Assembly: GCF_013463155.1 (NCBI RefSeq)
Contig: NZ_CP040781.1
Span: forward strand, 1,798,001 to 1,862,000
Direction of reading: 5' to 3'
Length of the DNA: 64,000 bases
Source of the DNA: Staphylococcus sp. 17KM0847
GTDB taxonomy: Bacteria; Bacillota; Bacilli; Staphylococcales; Staphylococcaceae
Below, piece after piece: positions 28,992 to 38,583 of the stretch (position 1 is the stretch's first letter; each line of letters starts with the position of its first letter). The position numbers were made by a program, and so were the translations under genes. A model generated the notes under the pieces. It saw only the letters and a program-made list of their open reading frames with translations. It had not been told where the DNA came from and made no database searches.

Positions 28992-29474
28992 ATGAGTCAC
29001 AATCCAAGACATTTACATCGCCAGTTATGTTTTTTATTTTATGTCTCCTCTAAGGAAGTTATTAAAAAATACACAGCACATTTGAAACAGTATAATCTTA
29101 CATATACTGGTTATATCACACTCATCTCTATTGGTGATGAAGAAATACTAAATATTAAGCAACTTGGCGATCGTATTTATTTGAATTCTGGAACACTAAC
29201 ACCTCTCATCAAAAAGTTGGTTTCTCAAGGACTTGTTGAAAAAGTAAGAGATACTCAAGATGAGCGAAACTTAAAACTCTCTTTAACCGACTCAGGCAAG
29301 CAACTCAAACAACAACTCAAATCTCTCTCTGAAAATATTTACGAAGAACTTTCTATCGAAGATGAGGATATGATGATTTTAACAGACGTACTGGGACGTT
29401 TTATTGATAACAACTTCCCACACACGAAGCCTTGTCGTGAAAAATATAAAAAAGCTTGTCAAAATAAAGAGTGA
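28992..29474 (+). CDS. sarZ: MarR/OhrR-family redox regulator SarZ
   Basis: A 160-residue winged-helix regulator. The N-terminal segment RQLCFLFYVSSKEVIKKYT contains the single reactive Cys of the MgrA/SarZ/OhrR group, and YNLTYTGYITL plus NSGTLTPLIKKL (recognition helix) resemble SarZ closely. SarZ senses peroxide or thiol stress through this Cys and controls virulence and metabolism. It is somewhat longer than the S. aureus protein (148), with a Cys- and Lys-rich tail (KPCREKYKKACQNKE). A second and third Cys in the tail could be extra redox sites. ATG follows AAAGGAGG. Confidence 0.82.
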   Translation: MSHNPRHLHRQLCFLFYVSSKEVIKKYTAHLKQYNLTYTGYITLISIGDEEILNIKQLGDRIYLNSGTLTPLIKKLVSQGLVEKVRDTQDERNLKLSLTDSGKQLKQQLKSLSENIYEELSIEDEDMMILTDVLGRFIDNNFPHTKPCREKYKKACQNKE

Positions 29475-29484
29475 GTCGCATATT

Positions 29485-29530
29485 AAAAAGCATCACTAGC
29501 TGAAGTATTTCTCAGTTAGCGATGCTTTTT
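29485..29530 (+). terminator. Bidirectional terminator after sarZ
   Basis: AAAAAGCATCA / TGATGCTTTTT type stem with an internal AGCTGA / TCAGTT pairing. Confidence 0.85.
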
Positions 29531-29532
29531 AA

Positions 29533-30417
29533 TTATGCGCGATTAAATCTTTCCCAATATTTTCGAAATAACATTGATACAGCAACATGAACAGGTGCTT
29601 GAGTCATGCGATATAAGTGCCATGGTAAGCGTGGTACAAAATCATGCAGTGCGATAACGCATTGTGTAGGACTATGCTTCATGCGTCTTAATTCAAAGCG
29701 AGATTGTCTCATACCTTTAGCCACTAACAAACCACCTGTAATCTTCATTTCAGCATGTGATGGCGTTCTATACGCATGAATATGTTCCATTCTGATCAAT
29801 GGTATTCTAAATAACGATAACATAATAGTAAAATATCGACCATCATACACTCCGTTAATCAAACGGCCATTTAACGTTTTAAGGAAACGACCATACATCG
29901 ATAATACGCCATCCATCGACATTCCCTCTGGGATCGTCAAATTTTGAATAGAGCGGACAGTGTGTCTCTCATTCATTACAGGTCGTATAACTGAACCTCG
30001 CAATGACCATTTTAGAAAATGCGCTTGCTTATATGACATTGGTACATCGTATGCACGTAATATACTAGAGAGTATCTGATCCAGATGTCGCTGAATAATT
30101 AATACATGCTGTACCTCAGAACCTGAAATCGCTCTTGCTAAATTATCATATACCAATTTTGCACGAGCATATCTATTTGCTTGCGTTAACTGTGTATATG
30201 AACGGATAGGATCACCAATAATTACAACAAGAGACATTTCAGACATAGCATACTGTACTTCTGACAAATGAAATAAATCTATTGTCAAAGACCGACCTTG
30301 TGTAACTTGTTGTGTCGTTCTTTGTGTTTGAACATATACGTCATGACCTTGTGCTAACAATGTACTCACATATTGACTCGTATAAGATTGCCCATCTGTA
30401 ATCACTAAAATTTTCAC
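29533..30417 (-). CDS. Unrecognised NAD(P)-binding-like protein
   Basis: 294 residues, no family confidently assigned. The N-terminus (ILVITDGQSYTSQYVSTLLAQGHDVYVQT) looks like a Rossmann-type beta-alpha-beta start of an atypical SDR or NmrA-like protein but lacks the GxxGxxG loop, with GQSYTSQY in its place. The C-terminal half is basic and rich in Arg and Met. The start codon is GTG with GGGAG upstream. There is no transmembrane segment. It stands between sarZ and sstD with no operon partner. Enzymatic and regulatory roles are both possible. Confidence 0.6.
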   Translation of the reverse strand: MKILVITDGQSYTSQYVSTLLAQGHDVYVQTQRTTQQVTQGRSLTIDLFHLSEVQYAMSEMSLVVIIGDPIRSYTQLTQANRYARAKLVYDNLARAISGSEVQHVLIIQRHLDQILSSILRAYDVPMSYKQAHFLKWSLRGSVIRPVMNERHTVRSIQNLTIPEGMSMDGVLSMYGRFLKTLNGRLINGVYDGRYFTIMLSLFRIPLIRMEHIHAYRTPSHAEMKITGGLLVAKGMRQSRFELRRMKHSPTQCVIALHDFVPRLPWHLYRMTQAPVHVAVSMLFRKYWERFNRA

Positions 30418-30507
30418 CTTGTTCTCCCCACACTCCTTGCCTATACATATTATTTTTCTATTATAACAAAAGAGACCATGTATGATACATAGCCTCTTTG
30501 AAAATAA

Positions 30508-31551
30508 TTATTTATCGAGTTTCAATCCTTTTTCAAGCTCATCTACTTGTTTCATTGTTGTTGTAATTGAACCTGATGCAAAATACCATAGCTTTGGATC
30601 TACTTCTACAACTTCATCATTTTTAATGGCATTAACATTTTTTAAGACGTCGTTGCTCAATACTTTTTGCGCAGTTGATTCACCACCAATTGCTTGTCCA
30701 CGATCCATTGCAAAGATAATATCTGGATTTTTCTCACTCACATATTCGTTTGTTACATTTTGACCGTGACCACTTGATTTTACATTATCATCTGCTGGTT
30801 TAAAGCCTAATGTATCATATACAAAACTACCGAAGCGATCACCTGCACCGTATGTTGATAACTCGCCTTCATTCACTAATAAGTACATTGCTTTTTTATC
30901 TAAATCTTTTGTTTTCTTTTGCATGTCTGCGATTTTTTTGTCCATCTCATCGACTAATTTTTTAACATCGTCTTCTTTTTCATAAACTTTACCGATTGTT
31001 TCAGCATTCATTTTCATCGATTCAACATAGTTGTCATAGTTTGCACCCATATAGACAAGTTTAGCTTTAGGTGCTGCTTTTTTCAATTCATCAATCGTTT
31101 GTTGGTTAGCTGTACGTGCTGACAAGAAAATGACATCCGGTTTAACCTTAGCCACTGCATCAAAGTTCACTTCTTTCAAGCTACCTGTATTTTCGTATTT
31201 ATCATCTTTAAAATCTGATAAAAAGTCTGGTAGTGATGAACCATCCTCACCTTTTGGTAAAGCAACCACTTTATCTTCTAAACCGAGTGCTTTCATTGTA
31301 TCTAATGCACCATAATCAAAAACAACTGCTTTTTCAGGGTTTACTGGTACTTTAACTTTATCTTTATATTCTGTATCTTCACTACCGTCTTCTGCTTCCC
31401 CTCTAAGCATAAAATCATTTTTCACTTCAACTGTTTTTTGGTCATCTCCACCATTTTTACTTTCTGATTTCTTATCATTATCACTACTATTGCCACACGC
31501 AGCAAGAACAAGCATCATTGCCAAAACGACTAATAAACCTAACTTTTTCAT
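30508..31551 (-). CDS. sstD: Catechol-siderophore binding lipoprotein SstD
   Basis: A 347-residue lipoprotein with lipobox LAACG at about 16-20. It belongs to the periplasmic-binding-protein class III (FhuD/FepB type) that captures iron-siderophore or iron-catecholamine complexes and hands them to the permeases. The sequence has the class layout (VVFDYGALDTMKALGLEDKVV, then KPDVIFLSARTANQQTIDELK). It is the last gene of the operon; its ATG follows AGGAGG and overlaps the end of sstC by four bases. Substrate specificity rests on synteny with sstABCD of S. aureus. Confidence 0.88.
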   Translation of the reverse strand: MKKLGLLVVLAMMLVLAACGNSSDNDKKSESKNGGDDQKTVEVKNDFMLRGEAEDGSEDTEYKDKVKVPVNPEKAVVFDYGALDTMKALGLEDKVVALPKGEDGSSLPDFLSDFKDDKYENTGSLKEVNFDAVAKVKPDVIFLSARTANQQTIDELKKAAPKAKLVYMGANYDNYVESMKMNAETIGKVYEKEDDVKKLVDEMDKKIADMQKKTKDLDKKAMYLLVNEGELSTYGAGDRFGSFVYDTLGFKPADDNVKSSGHGQNVTNEYVSEKNPDIIFAMDRGQAIGGESTAQKVLSNDVLKNVNAIKNDEVVEVDPKLWYFASGSITTTMKQVDELEKGLKLDK

Positions 31552-32372
31552 AATTTTCCTCCTGTTGTTTCAGAAAATGTTTTATTTTGAATTTGATGAT
31601 ACATACATGGTATTTCATCAAAGTAAATACAAATTTGTTGACCTCTAATACTTTCAATTTTGACATCCATTTCATAAAGCTGTCTTAACACTGCTGAATT
31701 GATGACATCACGTTTATTTGCAGCTTTAACCACTGCACCGTCTTTCAATGCTACAATGTCGTCCGAATAAACAGATGCAAAGTTAATATCGTGCAATACA
31801 ACTATAATCGTCTTATTATGGAAAACAGCCAATTCTCTTAATGTCTGCATAATTTGAACGGAATGTTTCATATCCAAGTTATTCAATGGCTCATCAAGTA
31901 AAATATAATCCGTATCTTGCGCAATTGTCATTGCAATATATGCACGCTGACGTTGTCCACCTGATAACGTCTTCAGATAACGGTGACGAATTTCATCGAG
32001 TTTGAGTAATGAAATTGCTTCGTTCACTTTTTCTTTATCTTCTTTTTTCATATAACCTTTTGAATAAGGAAAACGACCAAAGTTAACCAACTGTTCAACA
32101 GTAATATTCAACTCTGTATGGTTTGTTTGTTTCAAAATAGAAAGTTGTTTGGCCAGTTCATTGCTGTCGTAATCCTCTAGACGCTTACCTTCAATTTGAA
32201 TGTCACCTGAATCATAATCATTCAAGCGACTAATTGCTGACAGTAAGGTACTTTTCCCTGCACCATTAGGTCCGATGAGTGAGGTGAGTTTACCTTTTTG
32301 AACATCCACATTGATATCCGTTAAGATTGCCTTATGATCTATCGATTGATTCAATCCACTAATACTTATCAT
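31548..32372 (-). CDS. sstC: Siderophore ABC transporter ATPase SstC
   Basis: 274 residues. Walker A LIGPNGAGKSTLL, signature LSGGQRQRAYIA, Walker B YILLDEPLNNLD and the switch His in VVLHDINFA are all present, in order. It energises iron-siderophore import with SstA and SstB. Start and stop overlap the neighbouring genes by four bases, showing tight cotranslation. The C-terminal 40 residues form an extra tail beyond the canonical ATPase. Confidence 0.9.
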   Translation of the reverse strand: MISISGLNQSIDHKAILTDINVDVQKGKLTSLIGPNGAGKSTLLSAISRLNDYDSGDIQIEGKRLEDYDSNELAKQLSILKQTNHTELNITVEQLVNFGRFPYSKGYMKKEDKEKVNEAISLLKLDEIRHRYLKTLSGGQRQRAYIAMTIAQDTDYILLDEPLNNLDMKHSVQIMQTLRELAVFHNKTIIVVLHDINFASVYSDDIVALKDGAVVKAANKRDVINSAVLRQLYEMDVKIESIRGQQICIYFDEIPCMYHQIQNKTFSETTGGKL

Positions 32373-33328
32373 GTTGTTGCCCTCCTTCTCATCAATAAAT
32401 AAATAAAGTAAATACCACCGATTAAGTTAATCAATATACTTACTTGTGTTGTTGCTTCAAAGAGATTCTCTACGATCCACTGTGCTAAAAATAAACTAAT
32501 CCAGCTAATACACATTGTCGCTGGTAACATATATTTGTGTTCAAATGTTTTCATCAACTCGTGTGCTAAATTCACGGTCAGTAAACCTAAAAATGTTATC
32601 GGTCCTACTAATGATGTAGCAATTGCTACCATCAACGCTACAATAACAAGTAAAAAGCGCGTTAAGTTGCTGTATGAAATACCTAAGTTAATCGCTTGTG
32701 CCCGTCCAAGTAATAGTACATCCATATACGGTATCATACGAATCGTAATGACCAATAAGATCAATAAAATAACCGCACAAACAGTTACAAGTTTGGGATT
32801 AGACGCATCAAAACTTGCAAACATGGCACTTTGCACTACGAGGAAATCTTCTGGGTTAATAATCAGTTCAAGAAATCCTGTAATACTCCGAAAGAACGTT
32901 CCAAGTATTACACCAATTAATAAAATAAAATAAACTGAAAACTGACCAAATCGAAATATACCTTCAAAGAGAATAAGTGCAAAAATAATCATCGCTATCA
33001 AAGATACTGCAAAGTTTAAGTAAAAGTTAGTAATAAAAATAGAACTTGTACCAAAAATAAATAAAATGAGTACTTTACTAAACATATAAACAGCATCTAG
33101 TCCCATAATAGATGGCGTTAATAAGCGATTGACCGTAATAGATTGGAACACTACTGTTGATGCTGCAATAGCTGCCCCCACAAGTAAAATGAGTACAAAC
33201 TTTCTTAATCGACTCATAAATTGGTACTCAAAAATTTCAAAATCAATACCAATTAAGAGATACATTGCACCAAGAATAACTGTTACTGTCATCAGTATTA
33301 AAAGCTTCTTCAAAGGTTTATTGGACAT
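32369..33328 (-). CDS. sstB: Siderophore ABC permease SstB
   Basis: A 319-residue FecCD-type permease with about nine hydrophobic helices. The conserved stretch VGPITFLGLLTVNLAHELM near the C-terminus is the family region contacting the ATPase. It pairs with SstA to form the membrane channel. It overlaps sstA by 11 bases and sstC by four. Confidence 0.88.
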   Translation of the reverse strand: MSNKPLKKLLILMTVTVILGAMYLLIGIDFEIFEYQFMSRLRKFVLILLVGAAIAASTVVFQSITVNRLLTPSIMGLDAVYMFSKVLILFIFGTSSIFITNFYLNFAVSLIAMIIFALILFEGIFRFGQFSVYFILLIGVILGTFFRSITGFLELIINPEDFLVVQSAMFASFDASNPKLVTVCAVILLILLVITIRMIPYMDVLLLGRAQAINLGISYSNLTRFLLVIVALMVAIATSLVGPITFLGLLTVNLAHELMKTFEHKYMLPATMCISWISLFLAQWIVENLFEATTQVSILINLIGGIYFIYLLMRRRATT

Positions 33329-34286
33329 AATGACGTCGCCCCCTCATAAGCATAATGATAAAGATGACTGTCCCGAACACACCAATTGTTAAGCCAATAT
33401 TAATCTCATATGGATACACGATAATACGTCCCAAAATATCAGACAGCATGACAAAAATAGCACCCAACATCGCGGTATGTGGTAGTGCATGTTTAAGATG
33501 ATCGCCACGAAAGATTGAAACAATATTAGGTACGATCAGTCCTAAAAATGGTAGTGTTCCTACTGTTACAACGACTAAAGCTGTAATCGTTGCAGTAATC
33601 AGTAGACCCATATTCATAATCAACTCATAATTAAGTCCCAAATTTTTACTAAAGTCTCGCCCCATACCTGCAATTGTAAATTGATTGGCAAATACATATG
33701 TAAGGATAAGTAAAGGTACGCTCAGATATAAAATCTCATAACGACCGCTTGTGATAATCGCAAAGTTACCATTCAACCAGTTGCCAATACTTTGGACAGC
33801 ATTTGTACGGAGTGCTAAGAATGTTGAAAAGCTTGAAACAATCCCTCCAAGCATGATTCCAATAAGAGGTACAAAAATAACATCCTTGAACTTAATACGC
33901 TGGATCATTTGTACAAAAAGGAATGTTCCAGCCAAACTACAAGCAACTGCAAAAGCGAGTTTAATCAAAATATGTTGTGATGGAAAGAAAAGTAATGAAA
34001 TCAAAATCCCCAACTTTGCCCATTCCATTGTTCCTGCAGTTGTAGGGCTTACAAATTTATTTTGCATCATCTGTTGCATAATTAAACCTGCAAGTGCTAA
34101 TGTGCTTCCTGAGATTAGAATACTGACCGTTCTTGGAATACGACTCGCGAACAAGATATTAAGTTGATGCTCATTGAAACTGAATACTGCACTTACTGGT
34201 ACACTACTCACACCAATAAACAGAGAACACACAGTCAGAACACAGAGCATTGCAAACAACACATAGCCATTCATCAAAATACGCAT
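33318..34286 (-). CDS. sstA: Siderophore ABC permease SstA
   Basis: A 322-residue FecCD-type permease with about nine helices and the conserved TLPFLGLIVPNIV region. It is the first gene of sstABCD. I start it at 34286 because AAGGAGA lies eight bases upstream; an earlier in-frame codon at 34376 would place translation across the Fur box. It forms the heterodimeric channel with SstB. Confidence 0.88.
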   Translation of the reverse strand: MRILMNGYVLFAMLCVLTVCSLFIGVSSVPVSAVFSFNEHQLNILFASRIPRTVSILISGSTLALAGLIMQQMMQNKFVSPTTAGTMEWAKLGILISLLFFPSQHILIKLAFAVACSLAGTFLFVQMIQRIKFKDVIFVPLIGIMLGGIVSSFSTFLALRTNAVQSIGNWLNGNFAIITSGRYEILYLSVPLLILTYVFANQFTIAGMGRDFSKNLGLNYELIMNMGLLITATITALVVVTVGTLPFLGLIVPNIVSIFRGDHLKHALPHTAMLGAIFVMLSDILGRIIVYPYEINIGLTIGVFGTVIFIIMLMRGRRHYVQ

Positions 34287-34315
34287 CACTCTGTCTCCTT
34301 TAATTAAACAATCCA

Positions 34316-34346
34316 TGATAATGTAAATGAAAATCATTATCAATGA
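34316..34346 (-). promoter_or_regulatory. Fur box of the sst operon
   Basis: TGATAATGTAAATGAAAATCATTATCAATGA matches two overlapping Fur half-site arrangements (GATAAT... ATCATTATC). It sits 30-60 bases upstream of sstA, where Fur would repress the operon in iron-rich conditions. Confidence 0.8.
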
Positions 34347-34490
34347 AAGTTTAACATTTATACCGATAATTAGCAATCTGCTTTTTTAAGTTTTTAATAA
34401 TTACACATGCACTTAATTTTATTTTCATGTATTATCAATAATTTTTATATTAGAAACTAAAATAATGGACTATCTACACCAAAAAAATGG

Positions 34491-34524
34491 GATGGGAAAG
34501 ACATCAATATACATCTTTCCCATC
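34491..34524 (-). terminator. Terminator of the small membrane protein gene
   Basis: GATGGGAAAGA / TCTTTCCCATC stem, then CCATTTTTTT on the minus strand. Confidence 0.9.
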
Positions 34525-34562
34525 CAAGTTCGCCTATCTATCATATACTATAAAACTTTCTA

Positions 34563-34733
34563 TTAACCTTGACTCTGTAAAAATAAGAACATTAAAAATA
34601 ATGTTGTGAGTACAGACGCAACAATCATAAAATTCGTCGCACGACTCCCTTCACTCTGCTGATTCAATGCACGAATTGCCATAATCCAACTCACGACAAC
34701 AGCAATTGCCAACACGATGAGTAACACAGTCAT
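34563..34733 (-). CDS. Small two-helix membrane protein
   Basis: 56 residues consisting of two hydrophobic helices (LLIVLAIAVVVSWIMAI and FMIVASVLTTLFLMFLFL) joined by a polar loop, NQQSEGSR. I start it at 34733, which follows GGAGGTG; an in-frame codon at 34757 has no site. It has its own terminator. Function unknown; small hydrophobic proteins like this are easily missed. Confidence 0.65.
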   Translation of the reverse strand: MTVLLIVLAIAVVVSWIMAIRALNQQSEGSRATNFMIVASVLTTLFLMFLFLQSQG

Positions 34734-34918
34734 ACGGGCACCTCCATCTCTTAACATATAACAAACTTATATTATCATAATAATGCGTAAAACAGATATT
34801 AGAAAGGCTAAGCATATTCTAACGCTTTATCTTGATAAAAACGCATATCTGAAGTTAAAACATGCTATAAAGTCCCTTATATTTTCTGATGATCTGACAC
34901 GATTATCAATAAAAAAGC

Positions 34919-34944
34919 CACGGTACCTTGGGGGGAATACCGTG
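34919..34944 (-). terminator. Terminator of the cid operon
   Basis: CACGGTA / TACCGTG stem, followed by GCTTTTTT on the minus strand. Confidence 0.85.
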
Positions 34945-34959
34945 ACGACTTGAATAGTA

Positions 34960-35646
34960 TTAATAAAATAGCATTAATAACACTGGAAGCATAACTGAAC
35001 TCAATACAGCTGACAGTATCATTCCAATAGAACTAAACGCACCCGATTCCATATCCATCTCTAGTGCTCTCGCAGTTCCAAAGGCATGGGAGGCATTACC
35101 AAAAGTCATGCCACGGGCAATGGCAGACTCAAAATGCGTCATGCGAATCAGTGCAGCTCCTAACATGCTTCCTAATAAACCTGTTGCGATGATGAACATA
35201 ATGGTCATTGTGTCTTCACCGCCAAGTTGATGTGACACTTGAATACCGACTGCAGCGGTAATCGATCGGGGAAGAAGTGTCACAATTTCTTCACGATGGT
35301 AACCCATTAACTTGAGTGAGAAAAAAATTAGGGAAAAATTCAAGATAACAGCTGTTACCACGCTCATGAAAATTGTTTTGAAATTTTTTAGGATCTTATG
35401 TCTGTTTACATACAAAGGGTATGCTAGGCACACCACAGTAGAACTTAGCAAATGGTTAATCCATTTACCACCCATCATGTAGGTATGATAGTCTATATTA
35501 AATAGAAGGAGTATTGCTATCACACCGAGCGATGCCACCAATGCGGGGTTAAGAAAAGGTGACTTGAACTTGTTGTATAACATCTTCGCAATTATGAACA
35601 TTACAATTGTGAGCGTAATCATTGTAATGGTTTGTAGAAGTGTCAT
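34960..35646 (-). CDS. cidB: LrgB/CidB-family membrane protein
   Basis: 228 residues, multi-helix, with the LrgB-family region [21 protein letters not shown] and [15 protein letters not shown]. It works with CidA in a holin-like system affecting murein hydrolase activity and programmed lysis, probably also metabolite export. It overlaps cidA by four bases. LrgB is excluded mainly by the upstream CidR-type regulator and by the CidA partner. Confidence 0.82.
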   Translation of the reverse strand: MTLLQTITMITLTIVMFIIAKMLYNKFKSPFLNPALVASLGVIAILLLFNIDYHTYMMGGKWINHLLSSTVVCLAYPLYVNRHKILKNFKTIFMSVVTAVILNFSLIFFSLKLMGYHREEIVTLLPRSITAAVGIQVSHQLGGEDTMTIMFIIATGLLGSMLGAALIRMTHFESAIARGMTFGNASHAFGTARALEMDMESGAFSSIGMILSAVLSSVMLPVLLMLFY

Positions 35647-36035
35647 GTATGTCTGTGGGATCCTTTATCAAATACTTTACCCATCACCATTTTTTCAGCC
35701 ACTATTCCTGAAGTCAATGCGACGAGTAATGTACCAATGACAACTAAAGCAAAGAATACAACAAAGTTCATATCAATCTCGGTGATAACATCCATCACAC
35801 CTATTACAGATGGAACGAAGAAGAACACCATTGTCGCTAGGAGAAAGTTCGCACCGTCTTTCACCCATGTTATGCGAACAATTTTGAGTTGCAGTAAAAT
35901 GTAGAACAATATCAATCCTACAATACTTCCTGCTAGTGGGATATGGAAAAAACCTTGAAGCCAACTACCTAAACGAGTTATGCCGTAAATCAGGGAAATT
36001 TGCCACACAACCGTTAAAACCTTCAATATTGTCAT
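35643..36035 (-). CDS. cidA: Holin-like protein CidA
   Basis: A 130-residue membrane protein with three to four helices ([42 protein letters not shown]), the usual layout of LrgA/CidA holins. The length is close to the 131 residues of S. aureus CidA. The start at 36035 follows AGGTGA; an upstream frame to 36065 lacks a site. It is thought to oligomerise and promote murein hydrolase activity. Confidence 0.85.
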   Translation of the reverse strand: MTILKVLTVVWQISLIYGITRLGSWLQGFFHIPLAGSIVGLILFYILLQLKIVRITWVKDGANFLLATMVFFFVPSVIGVMDVITEIDMNFVVFFALVVIGTLLVALTSGIVAEKMVMGKVFDKGSHRHT

Positions 36036-36128
36036 CCAAATCACCTCTCTTCGTTTCGATAGCATTATTATAGTACTGAATTAGCCATTATAAAAATATA
36101 TCTTTTTCATACTTACCATTACTTTTAG

Positions 36129-37043
36129 CTATGAATCATTTTCTAACTCTTTCGTTAACGGGAGATGAATATTCAAATAATCCAAGAATGTTTGTGTTGC
36201 ATGATTGAGAGGGGTATCTTTCTTCCAAATTACGCCCATCTCCCAGTGTAGTGGCTCATCTTGCAACTGAATCACACGAATCTCTTCATTCTGACAAATA
36301 ATACGTCCAATCGTTTCAGGTAAAATACTAATGCCCATCTTAGCTGATAATAAATGCTCAATAAAGTGCCACTGAGATATACGTGATACCACATTGGGTA
36401 CAAAACCCGACTTACGTGCCACGGTAATAATACGATCATTCAAGTAAAAATCTTCATTGAACAAAATAAAATCTTCATTATGTAGTTCTGACAAAGCGAT
36501 CATTTGCTTATGCGCTAAAGGATGGGAACGATGTAAAATAACTTGAAATCGCTCCGAATATAGTGGAAAAGCATCAAATTGCGTACTATCTACCGGCAGT
36601 GATGTTACACCCAAATTAATGTCACCCTTACGCACTTGTGCCTCAATCGTCTTCCCTCCATTTTCAATAAGATTAAATGTGACATTTGGATATTCTTGAT
36701 GAAAAAGTCCTAAAACTTTCGTTAAACGTGCCATATCCATCACAGCAGATAAACCAATCTTAATATGACCTGTTTCAACGCCTAAGATACTTTGTATTTC
36801 GTTTGGAAGATTATTATATAATGTTAAAATTTCCGCTGCTTTCTCATAAAATACGGTACCCACATCAGTCAAGCTTAATTGCCGTTTCGTTCTATCAAAC
36901 AATGCCTCACCTAGCTCTGACTCAAGTTCTTTGATTGCCTTGCTAATTGTAGGTTGCGCAATATATAAAGTTTCTGCTGCACGTGTCATACCGCCTTGTT
37001 TCACAACTTCAACAAAATATGTCATTTGTTTGATATCCAACAT
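36129..37043 (-). CDS. cidR: LysR-family regulator CidR
   Basis: 304 residues. An N-terminal winged helix-turn-helix (about 1-65, MTYFVEVVKQGGMTRAAETL then QPTISKAIKELE) and a LysR substrate-binding domain. In S. aureus CidR activates cidABC in response to acetate and glucose overflow. It is immediately upstream of cidA on the same strand. The start at 37043 follows an AGGTGG-type site; a 15-residue extension to 37088 has none. No cidC (pyruvate oxidase) follows cidB here. Confidence 0.85.
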   Translation of the reverse strand: MLDIKQMTYFVEVVKQGGMTRAAETLYIAQPTISKAIKELESELGEALFDRTKRQLSLTDVGTVFYEKAAEILTLYNNLPNEIQSILGVETGHIKIGLSAVMDMARLTKVLGLFHQEYPNVTFNLIENGGKTIEAQVRKGDINLGVTSLPVDSTQFDAFPLYSERFQVILHRSHPLAHKQMIALSELHNEDFILFNEDFYLNDRIITVARKSGFVPNVVSRISQWHFIEHLLSAKMGISILPETIGRIICQNEEIRVIQLQDEPLHWEMGVIWKKDTPLNHATQTFLDYLNIHLPLTKELENDS

Positions 37044-37347
37044 TTCCACCTCATTTCCTCTCATTACATCGTAAAGATATAGTAGCATATCTCATAAAAT
37101 TTTTAACAACTAAAAACAATATATGTTTTCATTAATAATGGAATGTTATATAACGCTCTTAGACTTGCATATAATAAAAGTGCGTATCGTTGTATTGAAA
37201 AAAGACTTATTTCGATCTTAATTTGCCAAAGCGACATAGCAAATTCTTGTTTGTATATTTCATTCAATTGATGATAAACATTGTATGCACTTTTCATGAT
37301 TTATGATTTGATTTTATGTACACTATTATATAGAAGAGGGTGATGAT

Positions 37348-37704
37348 ATGGCAGTTAAAATAGAACGCATCTATGCCAAACAACAAAGCGAGGGGATACG
37401 TATTCTGATTGACCGTGTATGGCCTAGAGGTATTTCTAAATCTGATGCACATATTGATATGTGGTTAAAAGAGGTTGCACCGACAAAATCATTACGTCAA
37501 TGGTTTCATCATGATCTTAATAAATTCGATGCCTTCCGAAATCAATATATTGCTGAACTCCAACATAATGACAAACAAATTGAAGCTTACCAGACACTTG
37601 TTGAACAGATTCGTACAACAAACAAAGATGTTATTTTACTGTATGGAGCTAAAGATACAACATATAATCACGCAGTCGTACTACGTGACTATTTAAAACA
37701 ATAA
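37348..37704 (+). CDS. DUF488-family protein
   Basis: 118 residues of the DUF488/YeaO type: DRVWPRGISKSDAHIDMWLKEVAP at about 22-46, typical of the family, and LLYGAKDTTYNHAVVL near the C-terminus. Function is not established; some members are suspected of nucleic-acid or redox roles. ATG follows GAGGGTG. It stands alone with its own terminator. Confidence 0.85.
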   Translation: MAVKIERIYAKQQSEGIRILIDRVWPRGISKSDAHIDMWLKEVAPTKSLRQWFHHDLNKFDAFRNQYIAELQHNDKQIEAYQTLVEQIRTTNKDVILLYGAKDTTYNHAVVLRDYLKQ

Positions 37705-37753
37705 AAAGCATGGTCGCCCACTTTGTCCCTTGTAGAGTAAGCCACCATGCTTT
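37705..37753 (+). terminator. Bidirectional terminator between DUF488 and uspA genes
   Basis: AAAGCATGGT / ACCATGCTTT stem with a large loop. Confidence 0.75.
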
Positions 37754-37762
37754 GATATATCA

Positions 37763-38185
37763 TTATTTAACGATAAGTACTGGAATATTGACACGCTTTG
37801 CAATTTTGTGTGTGACATGACCTAATACGTGTTTAATATCCATTTCTGAACGTTTATTACTCATTACTACTACATCATAATCGCCCGCTTCAACTTCATC
37901 AACAATGCCTCTTGTTGCAGATCCTGTTGTGAACTTCACTTCATAATTAAGCTGACGTTCATCTAACTTATCCAAAAACGGACGCATTTCTTCTTCTTTT
38001 TCTTTTACAACTTCATCAAAATGTTTACCTTGATAGCGAACATAATTTGCAAGTTCTGTCTCAGAAATGACATTAAATACAACAATTTTGCCTTTTTCCT
38101 CACCTTGCGTTAGTTTCACAAGTTGTTCCGGTACATTATTGAAGCTATTCCCAAAGTCGTATGGTACGAGAATTGTGTCATACAT
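37763..38185 (-). CDS. Universal stress protein (UspA family)
   Basis: A 140-residue UspA-fold protein. The nucleotide-binding layout is visible: LVPYDFGNS near the start, VVMSNKRSEMDIKHVLGHVTHKIA and a final VPVLIVK. The exact stress role is unknown. ATG follows AAGGAGG. A cre-like sequence overlaps its likely promoter, suggesting carbon catabolite control. Confidence 0.87.
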   Translation of the reverse strand: MYDTILVPYDFGNSFNNVPEQLVKLTQGEEKGKIVVFNVISETELANYVRYQGKHFDEVVKEKEEEMRPFLDKLDERQLNYEVKFTTGSATRGIVDEVEAGDYDVVVMSNKRSEMDIKHVLGHVTHKIAKRVNIPVLIVK

Positions 38186-38583
38186 AATAATACCTCCTTA
38201 GTTGTCATCATCTATCATTCATTTTATTGCTATCTTTCTTATCACTTATATTTTAACATTTTTAAAGCGCTTACACAATGTTGGTACTTTCCCTTCATTA
38301 TCTATTATGCGTGTTGATTATTTTTTAGTTTCCCAAACATAACCCTTTACAATGCAAGTATCTGTTTAGAAAGTTATTACTCTATTTATTATCTTGTTGA
38401 TATGAATGTTTATAAACCTTAGCGCTATCTAAAGCCTATACATACAATACTTGCCAGCGTTTTTCAATAATCCCCTATGTAAAAAACTATTATCATGTAT
38501 ACTTTAACATTGTTTCATAAAACTCAAACTCAAAAGTATAACTTTCATATTCATGAGGATACTTAACAAAGATAATATGGACA
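38186..38583. other. Intergenic region upstream of the UspA gene
   Basis: About 400 bases. It holds the uspA promoter and the cre-like site at 38262-38275; the rest is AT-rich with no recognisable feature. Confidence 0.6.
38262..38275 (-). promoter_or_regulatory. Putative CcpA (cre) site near uspA promoter
   Basis: On the minus strand TGTAAGCGCTTTAA, close to the TGWAARCGYTWWCA consensus with one mismatch. It overlaps a plausible -35 (TTGTGT) and -10 (TAAAAT). Confidence 0.4.

Noticed and set aside
37103-37297. 64-codon minus-strand frame upstream of cidR
   Set aside because: No ribosome site and no family resemblance; probably chance.
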